Source: Acidobacteriota bacterium
GTDB lineage: Bacteria > Acidobacteriota > Thermoanaerobaculia > Gp7-AA8
DNA length: 64,000 bases
Assembly (NCBI GenBank): GCA_003223645.1
Contig: QHVT01000008.1
Span: forward strand, 186,001 to 250,000
Reading direction: 5' to 3'
A program made the position numbers and the translations under genes. Of the stretch, positions 9,254 to 19,176 are shown piece after piece. Positions within the stretch are counted from its first letter, which is position 1. Each line of letters opens with the position of its first letter. The notes beneath the pieces were generated by a model. It had not been told where the DNA came from, did no database searches, and saw nothing but the letters and a program-made list of their open reading frames with translations.

Positions 9254-9313
9254 CGTCGCTCCCTCTGATAGGAGAAACACGGGCAAGTTGCTTTGGAGGG
9301 GTTTTGAAACTGC

Positions 9314-9386
9314 AGTCGCTTCGCTCGCCCGCCCCGGGAGCGGGAGCGGGCGCGGGCACGGGCGCGGGCGCGGGCGCGGGCGCGGG
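9314..9386. repeat. G-rich 6-bp array, family D copy 1 (GGGCGC unit)
   Basis: CCCGCCCCGGGAGCGGGAG followed by repeated GGGCGC units, ending exactly at the stop codon of the Rieske gene (9387). Other copies at 19000-19132, 42475-42550 and 54451-54540 share the flanking TCGCTTCGCT word. Confidence 0.8.
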
Positions 9387-10453
<1,067 letters not shown>

Positions 10454-10457
<4 letters not shown>

Positions 10458-11782
10458 TTTCTGCGGATCACCAGATACACCGGAATCGAGAGAAAGAGAA
10501 GTCCCAGCGACCAGGCGCTGCTCACGAGATCGGAGAGCACGGCGCCGATGAGGAACCCGACCGACGCGAGGATCGCGAGGCCGGTCGTGACCGGATGTCC
10601 CCACGCGCGATATGGACGCGGCGTGTCGGGCTCGCGGCGCCGCAGGACGAACAGCGTGATGAACGACAGCGTGTAGTTCGCGACGAAGAAGAACGCGAGC
10701 TTGGCGATGACGGTCTCGAACGTGCCGCTGGCGATGAATGCGGCGGCGAGGAGGCTGCTGATGAGGAGCGCGATGTCGGGAGTGCCGCCGCGATTCACTT
10801 CCGTCGCGCCGCGCCAGAACAATCCGTCGCGTGACATCGCGAACAGCACGCGCGGCGCCATCAGCACGTTCGAGCTGACGGCGCTGAGCAGCATCACGAT
10901 GACGAGGAGACGCAGCACCGTTTGTCCGCTCAGTCCGAAGAGATGTTCAACGACCGCACCGGCGGCGAAGTTGTGTCCCGCGATCGTCGGCAGCGAAACG
11001 ACGCGCAAGAACGCGATGTTCACCAGCAGATAAATCGCCGCGATCGACACGACGCTGCTCAGCATCGCCCGCGGAATATTTTTCGCGTGGTCTTTCACTT
11101 CCTCGGAGAAGTAGATGACGGCCGACCAGCCGTCGTACGTGTAGATCACCGACTGCAGCGCGAGGATGAACGCGACGAGCAGTGATCCCTCGTGCTCCGC
11201 GATCACCGCGGTCGACGCCCACGGCACGCGCGAGCCGAGCCAGAAGCAGACGACGATGAACAGCAGGAGCGCGAGCGCTTTCAACAGGCTCGTGACGTTC
11301 TGCACCGCGCCGGCGGAGCGCACGCCGAGCCACTGCACGACCGTGAGGATCGCGACGACCGCGAGCGCGACGACCTGCTGCGTGCGCGCGGCCGGCCACA
11401 ACTCGACGGTGTACTCGCCGACGACGATCGCGACCGCGGCGGTCGTGCCGCACGTCGAGATCCAATCGCTCCAGCCGACGACGAAGCCCGCGTAGTCGCC
11501 GAGTCCGTGGCGCACGAAGACGTACTGGCCGCCGGAGCGCGGCACGAGCGTGCCGAGCTCCGCGAGCGCGTTCGCGCCGAGGAGCGCGTAGATCGCGCCG
11601 GCGACCCAGGCGGCCATGAAGAGACCGAAGGTTTGGAGATGCGCCGCGATCGTGCCGGGCGTGCGCAGGATTCCCGCGCCGATGGTGTTGCCGATGGTGA
11701 CGGCGATTCCGAATCCGACGCCGAGCGCGACGAGCAGGTGCCCGCGGGAAAGGCGAGATTGTGCGGCGACGGATTCCGTCAT
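10454..11782 (-). CDS. APC-superfamily amino acid/amine permease
   Basis: Integral inner-membrane transporter of 442 aa with about twelve hydrophobic helices. The first helix carries the IGNTIGAGIL motif, the substrate-binding unwound segment of APC permeases; helix 2-3 contains ELGTLVPRSGGQYVFVR, also family typical. It is translationally coupled (ATGA overlap) to the Rieske oxygenase, so it probably imports the amine or amino acid that the oxygenase attacks. That link is inference. A 128-bp palindrome (11789-11916) lies immediately upstream of the start codon. Confidence 0.9.
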
Positions 11783-11788
11783 CCTTGC

Positions 11789-11916
11789 AGTTTATCCCGC
11801 GCGAGAGACGCGGGATCTCGGGTTACACCGCGATGCGGTGGCCCATGCAAGGCTGCGTGGGCACTGCATCGCGCTGTATCACCAGAGATCCCGCGTCTCT
11901 CGCGCGGGATAAACTG
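11789..11916. repeat. Long inverted repeat, 32-bp perfect arms, family M
   Basis: Arms 11789-11820 and 11885-11916 are perfect 32-nt reverse complements (CAGTTTATCCCGCGCGAGAG...), around a 64-nt centre that is itself imperfectly palindromic. It occupies the gap between the permease start and the end of the next minus-strand gene. No transposase or flanking target duplication is seen. Confidence 0.9.
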
Positions 11917-11930
11917 AGAAGAACGAACGA

Positions 11931-12788
11931 TCAATCTTCGCGGATCGTCACCGGCCCGTTCACGGTGGAGATGTGCACGTTCTCCGGTCCACTTCCGAGC
12001 TCGATGCGGCGGGGGCGATCGTTGTCGTCCCACCAGTCGCTGTTGCTGCGCGCTTTGCCGCAGCCTTCGGCGTGGCAGGAGATCGGACCGCGTCCGCTCG
12101 TTTCGACGATCACGCCGCTGTTGAATCCGCGCGGCACTTTCACCGACAAGGGTCCGTTCTGCGTCGTCGCGTCGAGCGTGCCATTGAAGCTGTTGCCGTC
12201 GAAACGCACGGACAGCGGTCCATTGTTCGCGCGCACTTTGATGTTGCCCGACCCACCCTGAATGCTGATCGGACCGTTCTTCGCCGTGACGTCGACCTGG
12301 CCGTCGACGTTTTCGAGCGACACCGGCCCGTTCGCCACCGACGCGTTGACGGTGCCGTTCAGATCGCGGAAGCAGATCGGACCGTTGCGCGTCTCGATGT
12401 CGAGGTTCGCGCGATCCGGCGCGAGGATGCGGTACGAGACGACCCAGTCGTTGCCCGACGGTCCGTCCGAGCGAAGCTCGCCGCCGGAGACGCTGACGTG
12501 AATCTTGTCGAGGTCTTCCGCGAATTCCGCGGCCTTGCAGACGAGGATCGTGTAGCCGCCGCGATTGCCGCCGACGACTTTCACCGGCGAGTTCTCAGTC
12601 GACACCTTGAGCGACGCGAGATTGCCGGCCTCGATCGTCTCTTCCGAGACGTACGCGCGGCGGCTGCTGAAGCGGAAATGGCGGCCGTCGCATTCGTCGG
12701 CGTCGCCGACGTTGCTGAAGGTGTGGTCACCGGCGAATGCCGCGCCGGCAGTCAGAGTGAGGGCGAACGCGATGAGGAGTCGTCGCAT
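11931..12788 (-). CDS. Secreted beta-helix-like protein (adhesin-like / DUF4097-type)
   Basis: Begins with a clear signal peptide (MRRLLIAFALTLTAGAAFA) after AAGGAGAT, fixing the start at 12788. The body is built of short repeated beta strands with a recurring NGP signature (RNGPICF, ANGPVSL, KNGPISI, NNGPLSV, QNGPLSV, VNGPVTI) at about 20-residue spacing, giving a single-stranded beta-solenoid like the putative adhesin/DUF4097 family. About 286 aa; four Cys in the N- and C-terminal thirds may form disulfides. Probably periplasmic or surface exposed. Function unknown. Divergent from the VOC gene at 12855. Confidence 0.75.
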   Translation of the reverse strand: MRRLLIAFALTLTAGAAFAGDHTFSNVGDADECDGRHFRFSSRRAYVSEETIEAGNLASLKVSTENSPVKVVGGNRGGYTILVCKAAEFAEDLDKIHVSVSGGELRSDGPSGNDWVVSYRILAPDRANLDIETRNGPICFRDLNGTVNASVANGPVSLENVDGQVDVTAKNGPISIQGGSGNIKVRANNGPLSVRFDGNSFNGTLDATTQNGPLSVKVPRGFNSGVIVETSGRGPISCHAEGCGKARSNSDWWDDNDRPRRIELGSGPENVHISTVNGPVTIRED

Positions 12789-12854
12789 GAAAATCTCCTT
12801 TTCCTGGGCTGATAGACGACGGTGGCGTGGAAAGGTTAGGAGAGAATTGCCGCC

Positions 12855-13232
12855 ATGAGCATCCCCGTCCGCGGCCTCATCCCGCTTCTCACCGTGAAGA
12901 GCGTTCCCGCCTCGATCGCGTTCTACGAGCGCCTCGGCTTCGCAACGCACAGAACGCACACGCCGGAAGGCGATGACGCGCCGGTGTGGGCGTGGCTGAC
13001 CGGCGACGACTGCAGCCTCATGGTAGGCGAGTCGGACGAGCCGCCACCGGAGAAGAAGCAGGGGCTGATCATTTACATGTACGTCGACGACGTTGCAGCA
13101 AAGCATGCGGAACTGAAAGCCGCAGGCGTCGACGTGAGCGAGATCTCGTATCCGTTCTGGAGCAAGCGCGGAGAGTTCGGAATGAAGGATTCCGATGGCT
13201 ACGCCATCATGATCTCGCACACGGGACGCTGA
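12855..13232 (+). CDS. VOC-family (glyoxalase/bleomycin-resistance fold) protein
   Basis: A 125 aa single-domain protein with paired beta-alpha-beta-beta-beta modules: VRGLIPLLTVKSVPASIAFYERLGF opens the first, and IIYMYVDDVAAKHAELKAAGVDV opens the second, ending in a metal-site-type strand DSDGYAIMIS. Typical members are small metalloenzymes or antibiotic-binding proteins; the specific role cannot be read from sequence. No signal peptide. Confidence 0.85.
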   Translation: MSIPVRGLIPLLTVKSVPASIAFYERLGFATHRTHTPEGDDAPVWAWLTGDDCSLMVGESDEPPPEKKQGLIIYMYVDDVAAKHAELKAAGVDVSEISYPFWSKRGEFGMKDSDGYAIMISHTGR

Positions 13233-13290
13233 CACGTCTGAAACGTTTGACGCCTCCGGCTCACTATCCAAGTGCAGCAAGGAGGTCCCA

Positions 13291-13953
13291 ATGTTTCGTC
13301 GCTCGCTGTTCTTGATCCTCGCCGCTTTCTCGACGTTCTTCACGCATCCGATCCGTTCGGAACCGCTGGTGCCATGTCAGTTGGAGTGCACGCTGCCTCC
13401 AAGCGGCCCGAATGACGTCTTCCGGTACTACTCCGTAACGGTCTATGTTTCGAAGAATTCGCGGCGCTTTTGGGAGCGCGCGCCGGATTGCACATTGACG
13501 TGCCCGGAAACGGAGCCGGAGGAGCCGTTGAAATCGGGCAGCGTCATCGTCCTCACGGACTGTAGCCGGCCGATCCCGCCACCGTCGATCACCGAGGCAA
13601 ACATCGTGGTGAGAATGTGTACGAGTGCGCCACCGCTTCGCGACGGCATTCCCGATCTCAGCGCCACGACGGCCACTTGTTCGCCAAATGTTCTCGTGCG
13701 TGTCAGCAATCTAGGCTCGGGCGCTTCTCCCGCGAGTGTGACGAAGATCGTCATCGCATCGACGGAGGCGATCACGCGAGAGGTGAACACGCCAGCCCTT
13801 GCCGCGGGCGAATCCACGCTCGTGGATGCCGGACCTCTACCGTCCTTTTGCAGTGTGGCGTGCGTGATCCGCGTCGTTGCCGATGCGAGCGAGATCGTCG
13901 CCGAGCAGGACAAGTCGAACAACGCCTCTTCGAGAACCTGTGGCGGTGGTTAG
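13291..13953 (+). CDS. Secreted CARDB-domain protein, 220 aa
   Basis: A signal peptide (MFRRSLFLILAAFSTFF...) follows AAGGAGGTCCC, an arrangement almost identical to that before the 2527 gene. The C-terminal part (about residues 120-215) reads as a CARDB/Ig-like beta-sandwich: PDLSATTATCSPNVLVRVSN opens it and DASEIVAEQDKSNNASSRT closes it, a typical CARDB ending. The N-terminal part is Cys rich (CQLECTLPP, CTLTCPE), suggesting disulfides and an extracytoplasmic location. Function unknown. It ends 4 bp before the convergent livF. Confidence 0.7.
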   Translation: MFRRSLFLILAAFSTFFTHPIRSEPLVPCQLECTLPPSGPNDVFRYYSVTVYVSKNSRRFWERAPDCTLTCPETEPEEPLKSGSVIVLTDCSRPIPPPSITEANIVVRMCTSAPPLRDGIPDLSATTATCSPNVLVRVSNLGSGASPASVTKIVIASTEAITREVNTPALAAGESTLVDAGPLPSFCSVACVIRVVADASEIVAEQDKSNNASSRTCGGG

Positions 13954-13956
13954 ACG

Positions 13957-14667
13957 CTAACCGCCGAGGTACGCCTTCTTCACGCGATCGCTCGCGAGGA
14001 GCGCCTTCGTGTCGTCCGCCAGCACGATTTTCCCCGTCTCCATCACGTAGCCGCGGTGCGCGGTGACGAGCGCCATGTGCGCGTTTTGTTCGACGAGGAG
14101 GATGGTCGTTCCTTCGGCGTTGATCTCGCGGATGACGCGGAAGATGGTCTGCACCATTTGCGGGGCGAGTCCGAGGGAGGGCTCGTCGAGAAGGAGCACC
14201 TGCGGCTTGCCCATCAGCGCGCGCGAGATGGCGAGCATTTGCTGTTCGCCGCCCGAGAGCGTGCCCGCGTTTTGTTTGATGCGTTCTTTCAGAACGGGGA
14301 AGAGCAAGAAGATGCGGTCGTACTCTTTCTGCGTGACTTTGTCTTTGCGCAGGTACGCGCCGAGCTCGAGGTTGTCCGCAACGGTGAGGTTCGCGAAGAT
14401 GCCGCGCCCCTCGGGAACATGCGAGATGCCGCGCGCGGTGATGATGTGCGGCTTTACGCCGGTGATGTTCTGGTCGCGGAACTTCACTTCGCCGCGGCGC
14501 GGCTTCAGCAATCCGGAGATGGTGCGCAGCGTCGTGGTTTTTCCCGCGCCGTTCGCGCCGATGAGCGTGACGATCTTTCCCTGCTCGACTTCGAGGTCGA
14601 TGCCGTTCAGCGCCGGAATCGTGCCGTACGAGACTTCGAGATCGTGCACCGACAGGAGCGCGCTCAT
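13957..14667 (-). CDS. livF: Branched-chain amino acid ABC transporter ATP-binding protein LivF
   Basis: One of two cytosolic ATPases of the hydrophobic amino acid transporter. Walker A is GANGAGKTT (about residue 36), signature LSGGEQQ, Walker B LLLDEPSLGL, and switch His in VEQNAHMAL. The 236 aa length and the SLGLAP phrase are typical of LivF rather than LivG. Its ATG overlaps the stop of livG by four bases, implying coupled translation at the end of the livJHMGF run. Confidence 0.93.
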   Translation of the reverse strand: MSALLSVHDLEVSYGTIPALNGIDLEVEQGKIVTLIGANGAGKTTTLRTISGLLKPRRGEVKFRDQNITGVKPHIITARGISHVPEGRGIFANLTVADNLELGAYLRKDKVTQKEYDRIFLLFPVLKERIKQNAGTLSGGEQQMLAISRALMGKPQVLLLDEPSLGLAPQMVQTIFRVIREINAEGTTILLVEQNAHMALVTAHRGYVMETGKIVLADDTKALLASDRVKKAYLGG

Positions 14668-15452
14668 AGTCCCGCCGCCTCCGCCGGCTCGCCGAGGTAG
14701 GCCTCGACCACGCGCTTGTCCGCGCGCACCTGATCGGGCGTTCCTTCCGCGATCGTCTTACCGAAGTTGATCACGATGATGCGCTTGCAGATGCCCATCA
14801 CCAGTTCCATGTTGTGCTCGATGAGCAGGATCGCGAGATCGAACTTCTCGCGGATCTCGCGGATCTTCTCCATGAGACGCAGCGTCTCGCCGGTGTTGAG
14901 TCCCGCCGCCGGCTCGTCGAGCAACAGCAGTTTCGGACGCGCGGCCAACGCGCGCGCGATCTCCAGTCGACGCTGATCGCCGTACGGAAGGTTCTTCGCC
15001 AGGCCCTGCGCGCGCGACGCGAGTCCGAACAGCTCGAGGAGCGCCATCGCCTCCTCTTCCGCTTCGTCTTCGATGAGGCGGAAGTGGTTCGTGTGCAGCA
15101 CCGCGGAAGTGCCGGCGTATTTGTAGTGGATGTGGCCGCCGATTTTGACGTTGTCGAGAACGGTCAACTCCTTGAAGAGGCGGATGTTCTGAAACGTGCG
15201 CGCGATGCCAAGGCTCGTGATCTGGTACGGCTTCATCTCCCGCGTCGGCGTGCCGCCGATGGTGATGTCGCCCTCGGTCGGCTTGTACACGCCGGTCAGC
15301 ATGTTGAAGATGGTCGTCTTCCCCGCACCATTCGGGCCGATCAGTCCGACCAGCTCGTGCGGACCAATGGCGAGATTGAAATCGGAGACGGCCGTCAGTC
15401 CGCCGAAGCGGATGGTGACGTGATGCGCCTCGAGTAGCGTGCCGTTTGCCAT
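14664..15452 (-). CDS. livG: Branched-chain amino acid ABC transporter ATP-binding protein LivG
   Basis: Second ATPase of the transporter. Walker A GPNGAGKTT, a LivG-type extended segment between Walker A and the signature (FRLIEDEAEEEAMALLELFGL), signature-region NLPYGDQRR and Walker B LLLDEPAAGLN are visible. 262 aa is normal. It starts 3 bp after the livM stop and overlaps livF, so these genes are tightly co-translated. Confidence 0.93.
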   Translation of the reverse strand: MANGTLLEAHHVTIRFGGLTAVSDFNLAIGPHELVGLIGPNGAGKTTIFNMLTGVYKPTEGDITIGGTPTREMKPYQITSLGIARTFQNIRLFKELTVLDNVKIGGHIHYKYAGTSAVLHTNHFRLIEDEAEEEAMALLELFGLASRAQGLAKNLPYGDQRRLEIARALAARPKLLLLDEPAAGLNTGETLRLMEKIREIREKFDLAILLIEHNMELVMGICKRIIVINFGKTIAEGTPDQVRADKRVVEAYLGEPAEAAGL

Positions 15453-15455
15453 CGC

Positions 15456-16547
<1,092 letters not shown>

Positions 16548-16566
16548 CAGGCCCTCCCACCCGCAT

Positions 16567-16665
16567 AAAGGCAGAAGGCAGAAGGCAGAAGGCAGAAGTG
16601 AGAAAGGGTCGTGGCGACGAGACCACTTTTGCCTTCTGCCTTCTGCCTTCTGCCTTCTGCCTTCA
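16567..16665. repeat. Inverted heptamer array, family E copy 1 (GGCAGAA unit)
   Basis: The left arm has about four GGCAGAA units, the right arm about five TTCTGCC units, separated by a roughly 30-nt centre. It runs exactly from the livH stop codon (16666) to 20 bp before the livM start. A second copy is at 38901-39000. Confidence 0.92.
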
Positions 16666-17580
16666 TCAGACCTTCTCTGGCTGGTACTTCCCAAACAGTC
16701 CCGAGGGCCGGAACAACAGGATCACGATCAGGATCACGAACGCGATCGCGTCGCGATAGTTCGAGAATCGCGATCCGCCGACGAACGCCTCGATCACTCC
16801 GATGAGCAGTCCGCCCACCACCGCGCCCGGCACGTTGCCGATGCCGCCGAGGACCGCGGCAACGAAGGCCTTGAGTCCGGGCATCACGCCCATCAGCGGA
16901 TCGATCTTCGGATACGAAAGGCCGAAGAGGATTCCGGCGACGGCGGCGAGCATCGAGCCGATGACGAACGTCGTCGAGATCACGCGATCGGTGGGGATGC
17001 CCATCAGCGACGCGGTCTCGAAGTTGAACGAGACGGCCCGCATGGCGCGGCCGAATTTCGTTCCGTAGACGATGTACTGAAGGATCGCCATGAACACGAC
17101 GGCGACGGCGAGAACGATCAACTGATAGTTCGTCGTCACGACGCCGCCGATCTTGATGATGTGCTTCTCGATCAGCGTCGGGAAGAATTTCGGATCGGGA
17201 CCGAACACGAACTGGCCGCCGTACTCGAGGAGGAACGAAACGCCGATCGCGGTGATGAGCGACGCGATGCGCGGCGCGTTGCGCAGCGGACGGTACGCGA
17301 CGCGCTCATTGATGTAGCCGAGCGCGCCGCAGACGATCATCGACAGCAGCAAAATCACGGCGGCACTCGCCGGCGACGACGAGCCTGGCTGGTTGTGCAG
17401 ATGTTTCGCGAACCATCCGCCCGCGTAGAAGCCGACGAACGAGCCGATCATGAACACGTCGCCGTGCGCGAAGTTGATCAGCTTCAGGATGCCGTACACC
17501 ATCGTGTAGCCGAGCGCGATCAACGCGTAGATCGAGCCCGCGGCGATCCCGTTCAGGAGATTCTGTAGAAACTCTTGCAT
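16666..17580 (-). CDS. livH: Branched-chain amino acid ABC transporter permease LivH
   Basis: The other inner-membrane permease of the system; 304 aa with about eight helices. The N-terminus LLNGIAAGSIYALIALGYTMVYGILKLINFAHGD contains the family hallmark, quoted here as ALIALGYTMVYG and LINFAHGD. It is transcribed after livJ and before livM; its stop codon abuts the heptamer array that separates it from livM. Confidence 0.93.
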   Translation of the reverse strand: MQEFLQNLLNGIAAGSIYALIALGYTMVYGILKLINFAHGDVFMIGSFVGFYAGGWFAKHLHNQPGSSSPASAAVILLLSMIVCGALGYINERVAYRPLRNAPRIASLITAIGVSFLLEYGGQFVFGPDPKFFPTLIEKHIIKIGGVVTTNYQLIVLAVAVVFMAILQYIVYGTKFGRAMRAVSFNFETASLMGIPTDRVISTTFVIGSMLAAVAGILFGLSYPKIDPLMGVMPGLKAFVAAVLGGIGNVPGAVVGGLLIGVIEAFVGGSRFSNYRDAIAFVILIVILLFRPSGLFGKYQPEKV

Positions 17581-17621
17581 GGTGCCGAAAAGCGGCGAGA
17601 TTCTATGTCAGATCGAAGTGG

Positions 17622-17682
17622 AGGACAGGCAATCCTGCCTGTCCTCGAAGTCGAGGAAGGACAGGCAGGATTGCCTGTCCCC
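17622..17682. repeat. Palindrome pair GGACAGGCAATCCTGCCTGTCC, family K-related
   Basis: Two copies of a self-palindromic word (GGACAGGCA...TGCCTGTCC) lie in inverted arrangement around TCGAAGTCGAGGA. It sits in the 111-bp gap between livJ and livH. It resembles in design the GGCAGGC elements at 32472 and 60902. Confidence 0.85.
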
Positions 17683-17691
17683 CACTTGATG

Positions 17692-18888
17692 TCAGTGCGT
17701 TCCCGTCGCGGGTGCGGCGCCGGCCGGTTCGACCTTCGCCTTCAGCGCGAGCGCAAGGTTCTTCACTTCGACGATGACGAGCGTCTTCCCTTCGGGATTG
17801 CGATCCGGTCCGAGATTGATCGTGCCGGTCACACCTTTGAAGCCTTTCGTCTGTGCGATCGCGTCGCGCAGCGCAGGACCGTCGGTCTTGCCCGCGCGCT
17901 TGATCGCCTCGGCCAGCACGCGCGCCGCGTCATACGCGAGCGCCGCGAGCGCATCGGGTGTGGCGCCGTAGCGCTGTTTGTACTTCTCGACGAAATCGCG
18001 CACCGCGGGATCGGGATCGCCGGGGAAGTAGTGGTTCGAATAGAAGCAGCCTTCGAGCGCCTTGCCGCCGATCTCGATGAGCTTCGGCGACTCCCATCCG
18101 TCGCCGCCGGCCAGCGGCATGTTCATGCCGAGGTCGCGCGCCTGGATGGCGATCTGGCCGACGTCGTTGTAGTACGCGGGGATGTAGATCAGCTGCGGGT
18201 TGGTTGTGCGGATCGCGGTGAGCTGCGCGCGGAAATCGGCGTCGCCGCTGGTGAAGCTCTGCGTCGCCACGATCTGTCCGCCGATCGACGTGAAGGCTTC
18301 CGTGAAGTATTTCGCGAGGCCCGTCGAGTAGTCGCTCTTGTTGTCGATCAGCACCGCGACCTTGTTGAGGCCGAGGGTGTTATGGATGTAGCGCGCCATC
18401 GCCGCGCCCTGGTAGTCGTCGAGGAAGCACATCCGGAAGATGTAGTCGCCTTTTTGCGTGACCGACGGATTGGTCGACGACGGCGTGATCATCGGAACTT
18501 TGTTGGCCTGGCAGATCGGCGCCGCGGCGAGCGAATTCGAAGAGGCGACTTCACCGAGAACCGCAACCACGCGGTCCTGCGAGATCAGCTTGGTCACCGT
18601 GTTCGCCGCTTCTTCCGCCTTCGACTGATCGTCCTCGGTCTGGATGCGGATCTTGCGTCCGTTCACTCCGCCGGCGGCGTTGATGCCGTCGACCGCGAGC
18701 ATGATCGCGGTGTGCGTCGAATTGCCGAACGTCGCCTGGCCGCCGGTGAGCGAGCCGTACTCGCCGACGAGGATCTCGCCCTCGGCGCCGCTGCTGGTGG
18801 TCGTTCCCGTGCTCTCGGTTTTCGGCGGGCATCCGAGGAATGCAAGCGCGAGTGCGCACGTCAGAGCTACCAGTAAGTTCCGTTTCAT
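17692..18888 (-). CDS. livJ: Branched-chain amino acid ABC transporter substrate-binding lipoprotein
   Basis: Periplasmic type-1 binding protein that delivers Leu/Ile/Val-like amino acids to LivHM. The start at 18888 gives a lipoprotein signal, MKRNLLVALTCALALAFLGC, with Cys at the lipobox, so the mature protein is membrane anchored. The mature part opens with ILVGEYGSLTGGQATFGN and continues with the GRKIRIQTEDDQS segment typical of the family; 398 aa is normal. It heads the transporter gene run, with an AGGGAGAATTCG ribosome-binding-like stretch before the start. Confidence 0.92.
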   Translation of the reverse strand: MKRNLLVALTCALALAFLGCPPKTESTGTTTSSGAEGEILVGEYGSLTGGQATFGNSTHTAIMLAVDGINAAGGVNGRKIRIQTEDDQSKAEEAANTVTKLISQDRVVAVLGEVASSNSLAAAPICQANKVPMITPSSTNPSVTQKGDYIFRMCFLDDYQGAAMARYIHNTLGLNKVAVLIDNKSDYSTGLAKYFTEAFTSIGGQIVATQSFTSGDADFRAQLTAIRTTNPQLIYIPAYYNDVGQIAIQARDLGMNMPLAGGDGWESPKLIEIGGKALEGCFYSNHYFPGDPDPAVRDFVEKYKQRYGATPDALAALAYDAARVLAEAIKRAGKTDGPALRDAIAQTKGFKGVTGTINLGPDRNPEGKTLVIVEVKNLALALKAKVEPAGAAPATGTH

Positions 18889-18999
18889 CGAATTCTCCCT
18901 AACGGTCTGAATCGGCGCGGATTCTACACGAGCGCACGCGCAAGCTGTGCCACAGGTCGGTTTCTTTGCCTTGAGCGGTATTTTTCGCGCATCCAACGG

Positions 19000-19132
19000 C
19001 CCTTTCCCGAGCCCGCGCCCGAGCCCGCGCCCGCTTCCGCGCCCGGGGCGGGTGGGGCCACGTTTCAATCGCTTCGCTCAGCCGCCCACCCCGGGCGCGG
19101 AAGCGGGCACGGGCGCGGGCGCGGGCGCGGGA
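19000..19132. repeat. G/C-rich inverted array, family D copy 2
   Basis: Left arm of CCCGCGCCCGAG units with CGCTTCCGCGCCCGGGGCGGG, right arm CCCCGGGCGCGGAAGCGGGC followed by GGGCGC units. It contains the TCGCTTCGCT word shared with the other copies. It fills much of the intergenic gap between divergent livJ and the 19177 gene. Confidence 0.88.
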
Positions 19133-19176
19133 AGACCGATAGCGACAACCGTGGCACCACTTCCGTATCAGCGGTC

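Noticed and set aside
11789-11916. Insertion sequence or MITE with a transposase
   Set aside because: No transposase gene in the window and no convincing target-site duplication; kept only as a palindromic repeat.
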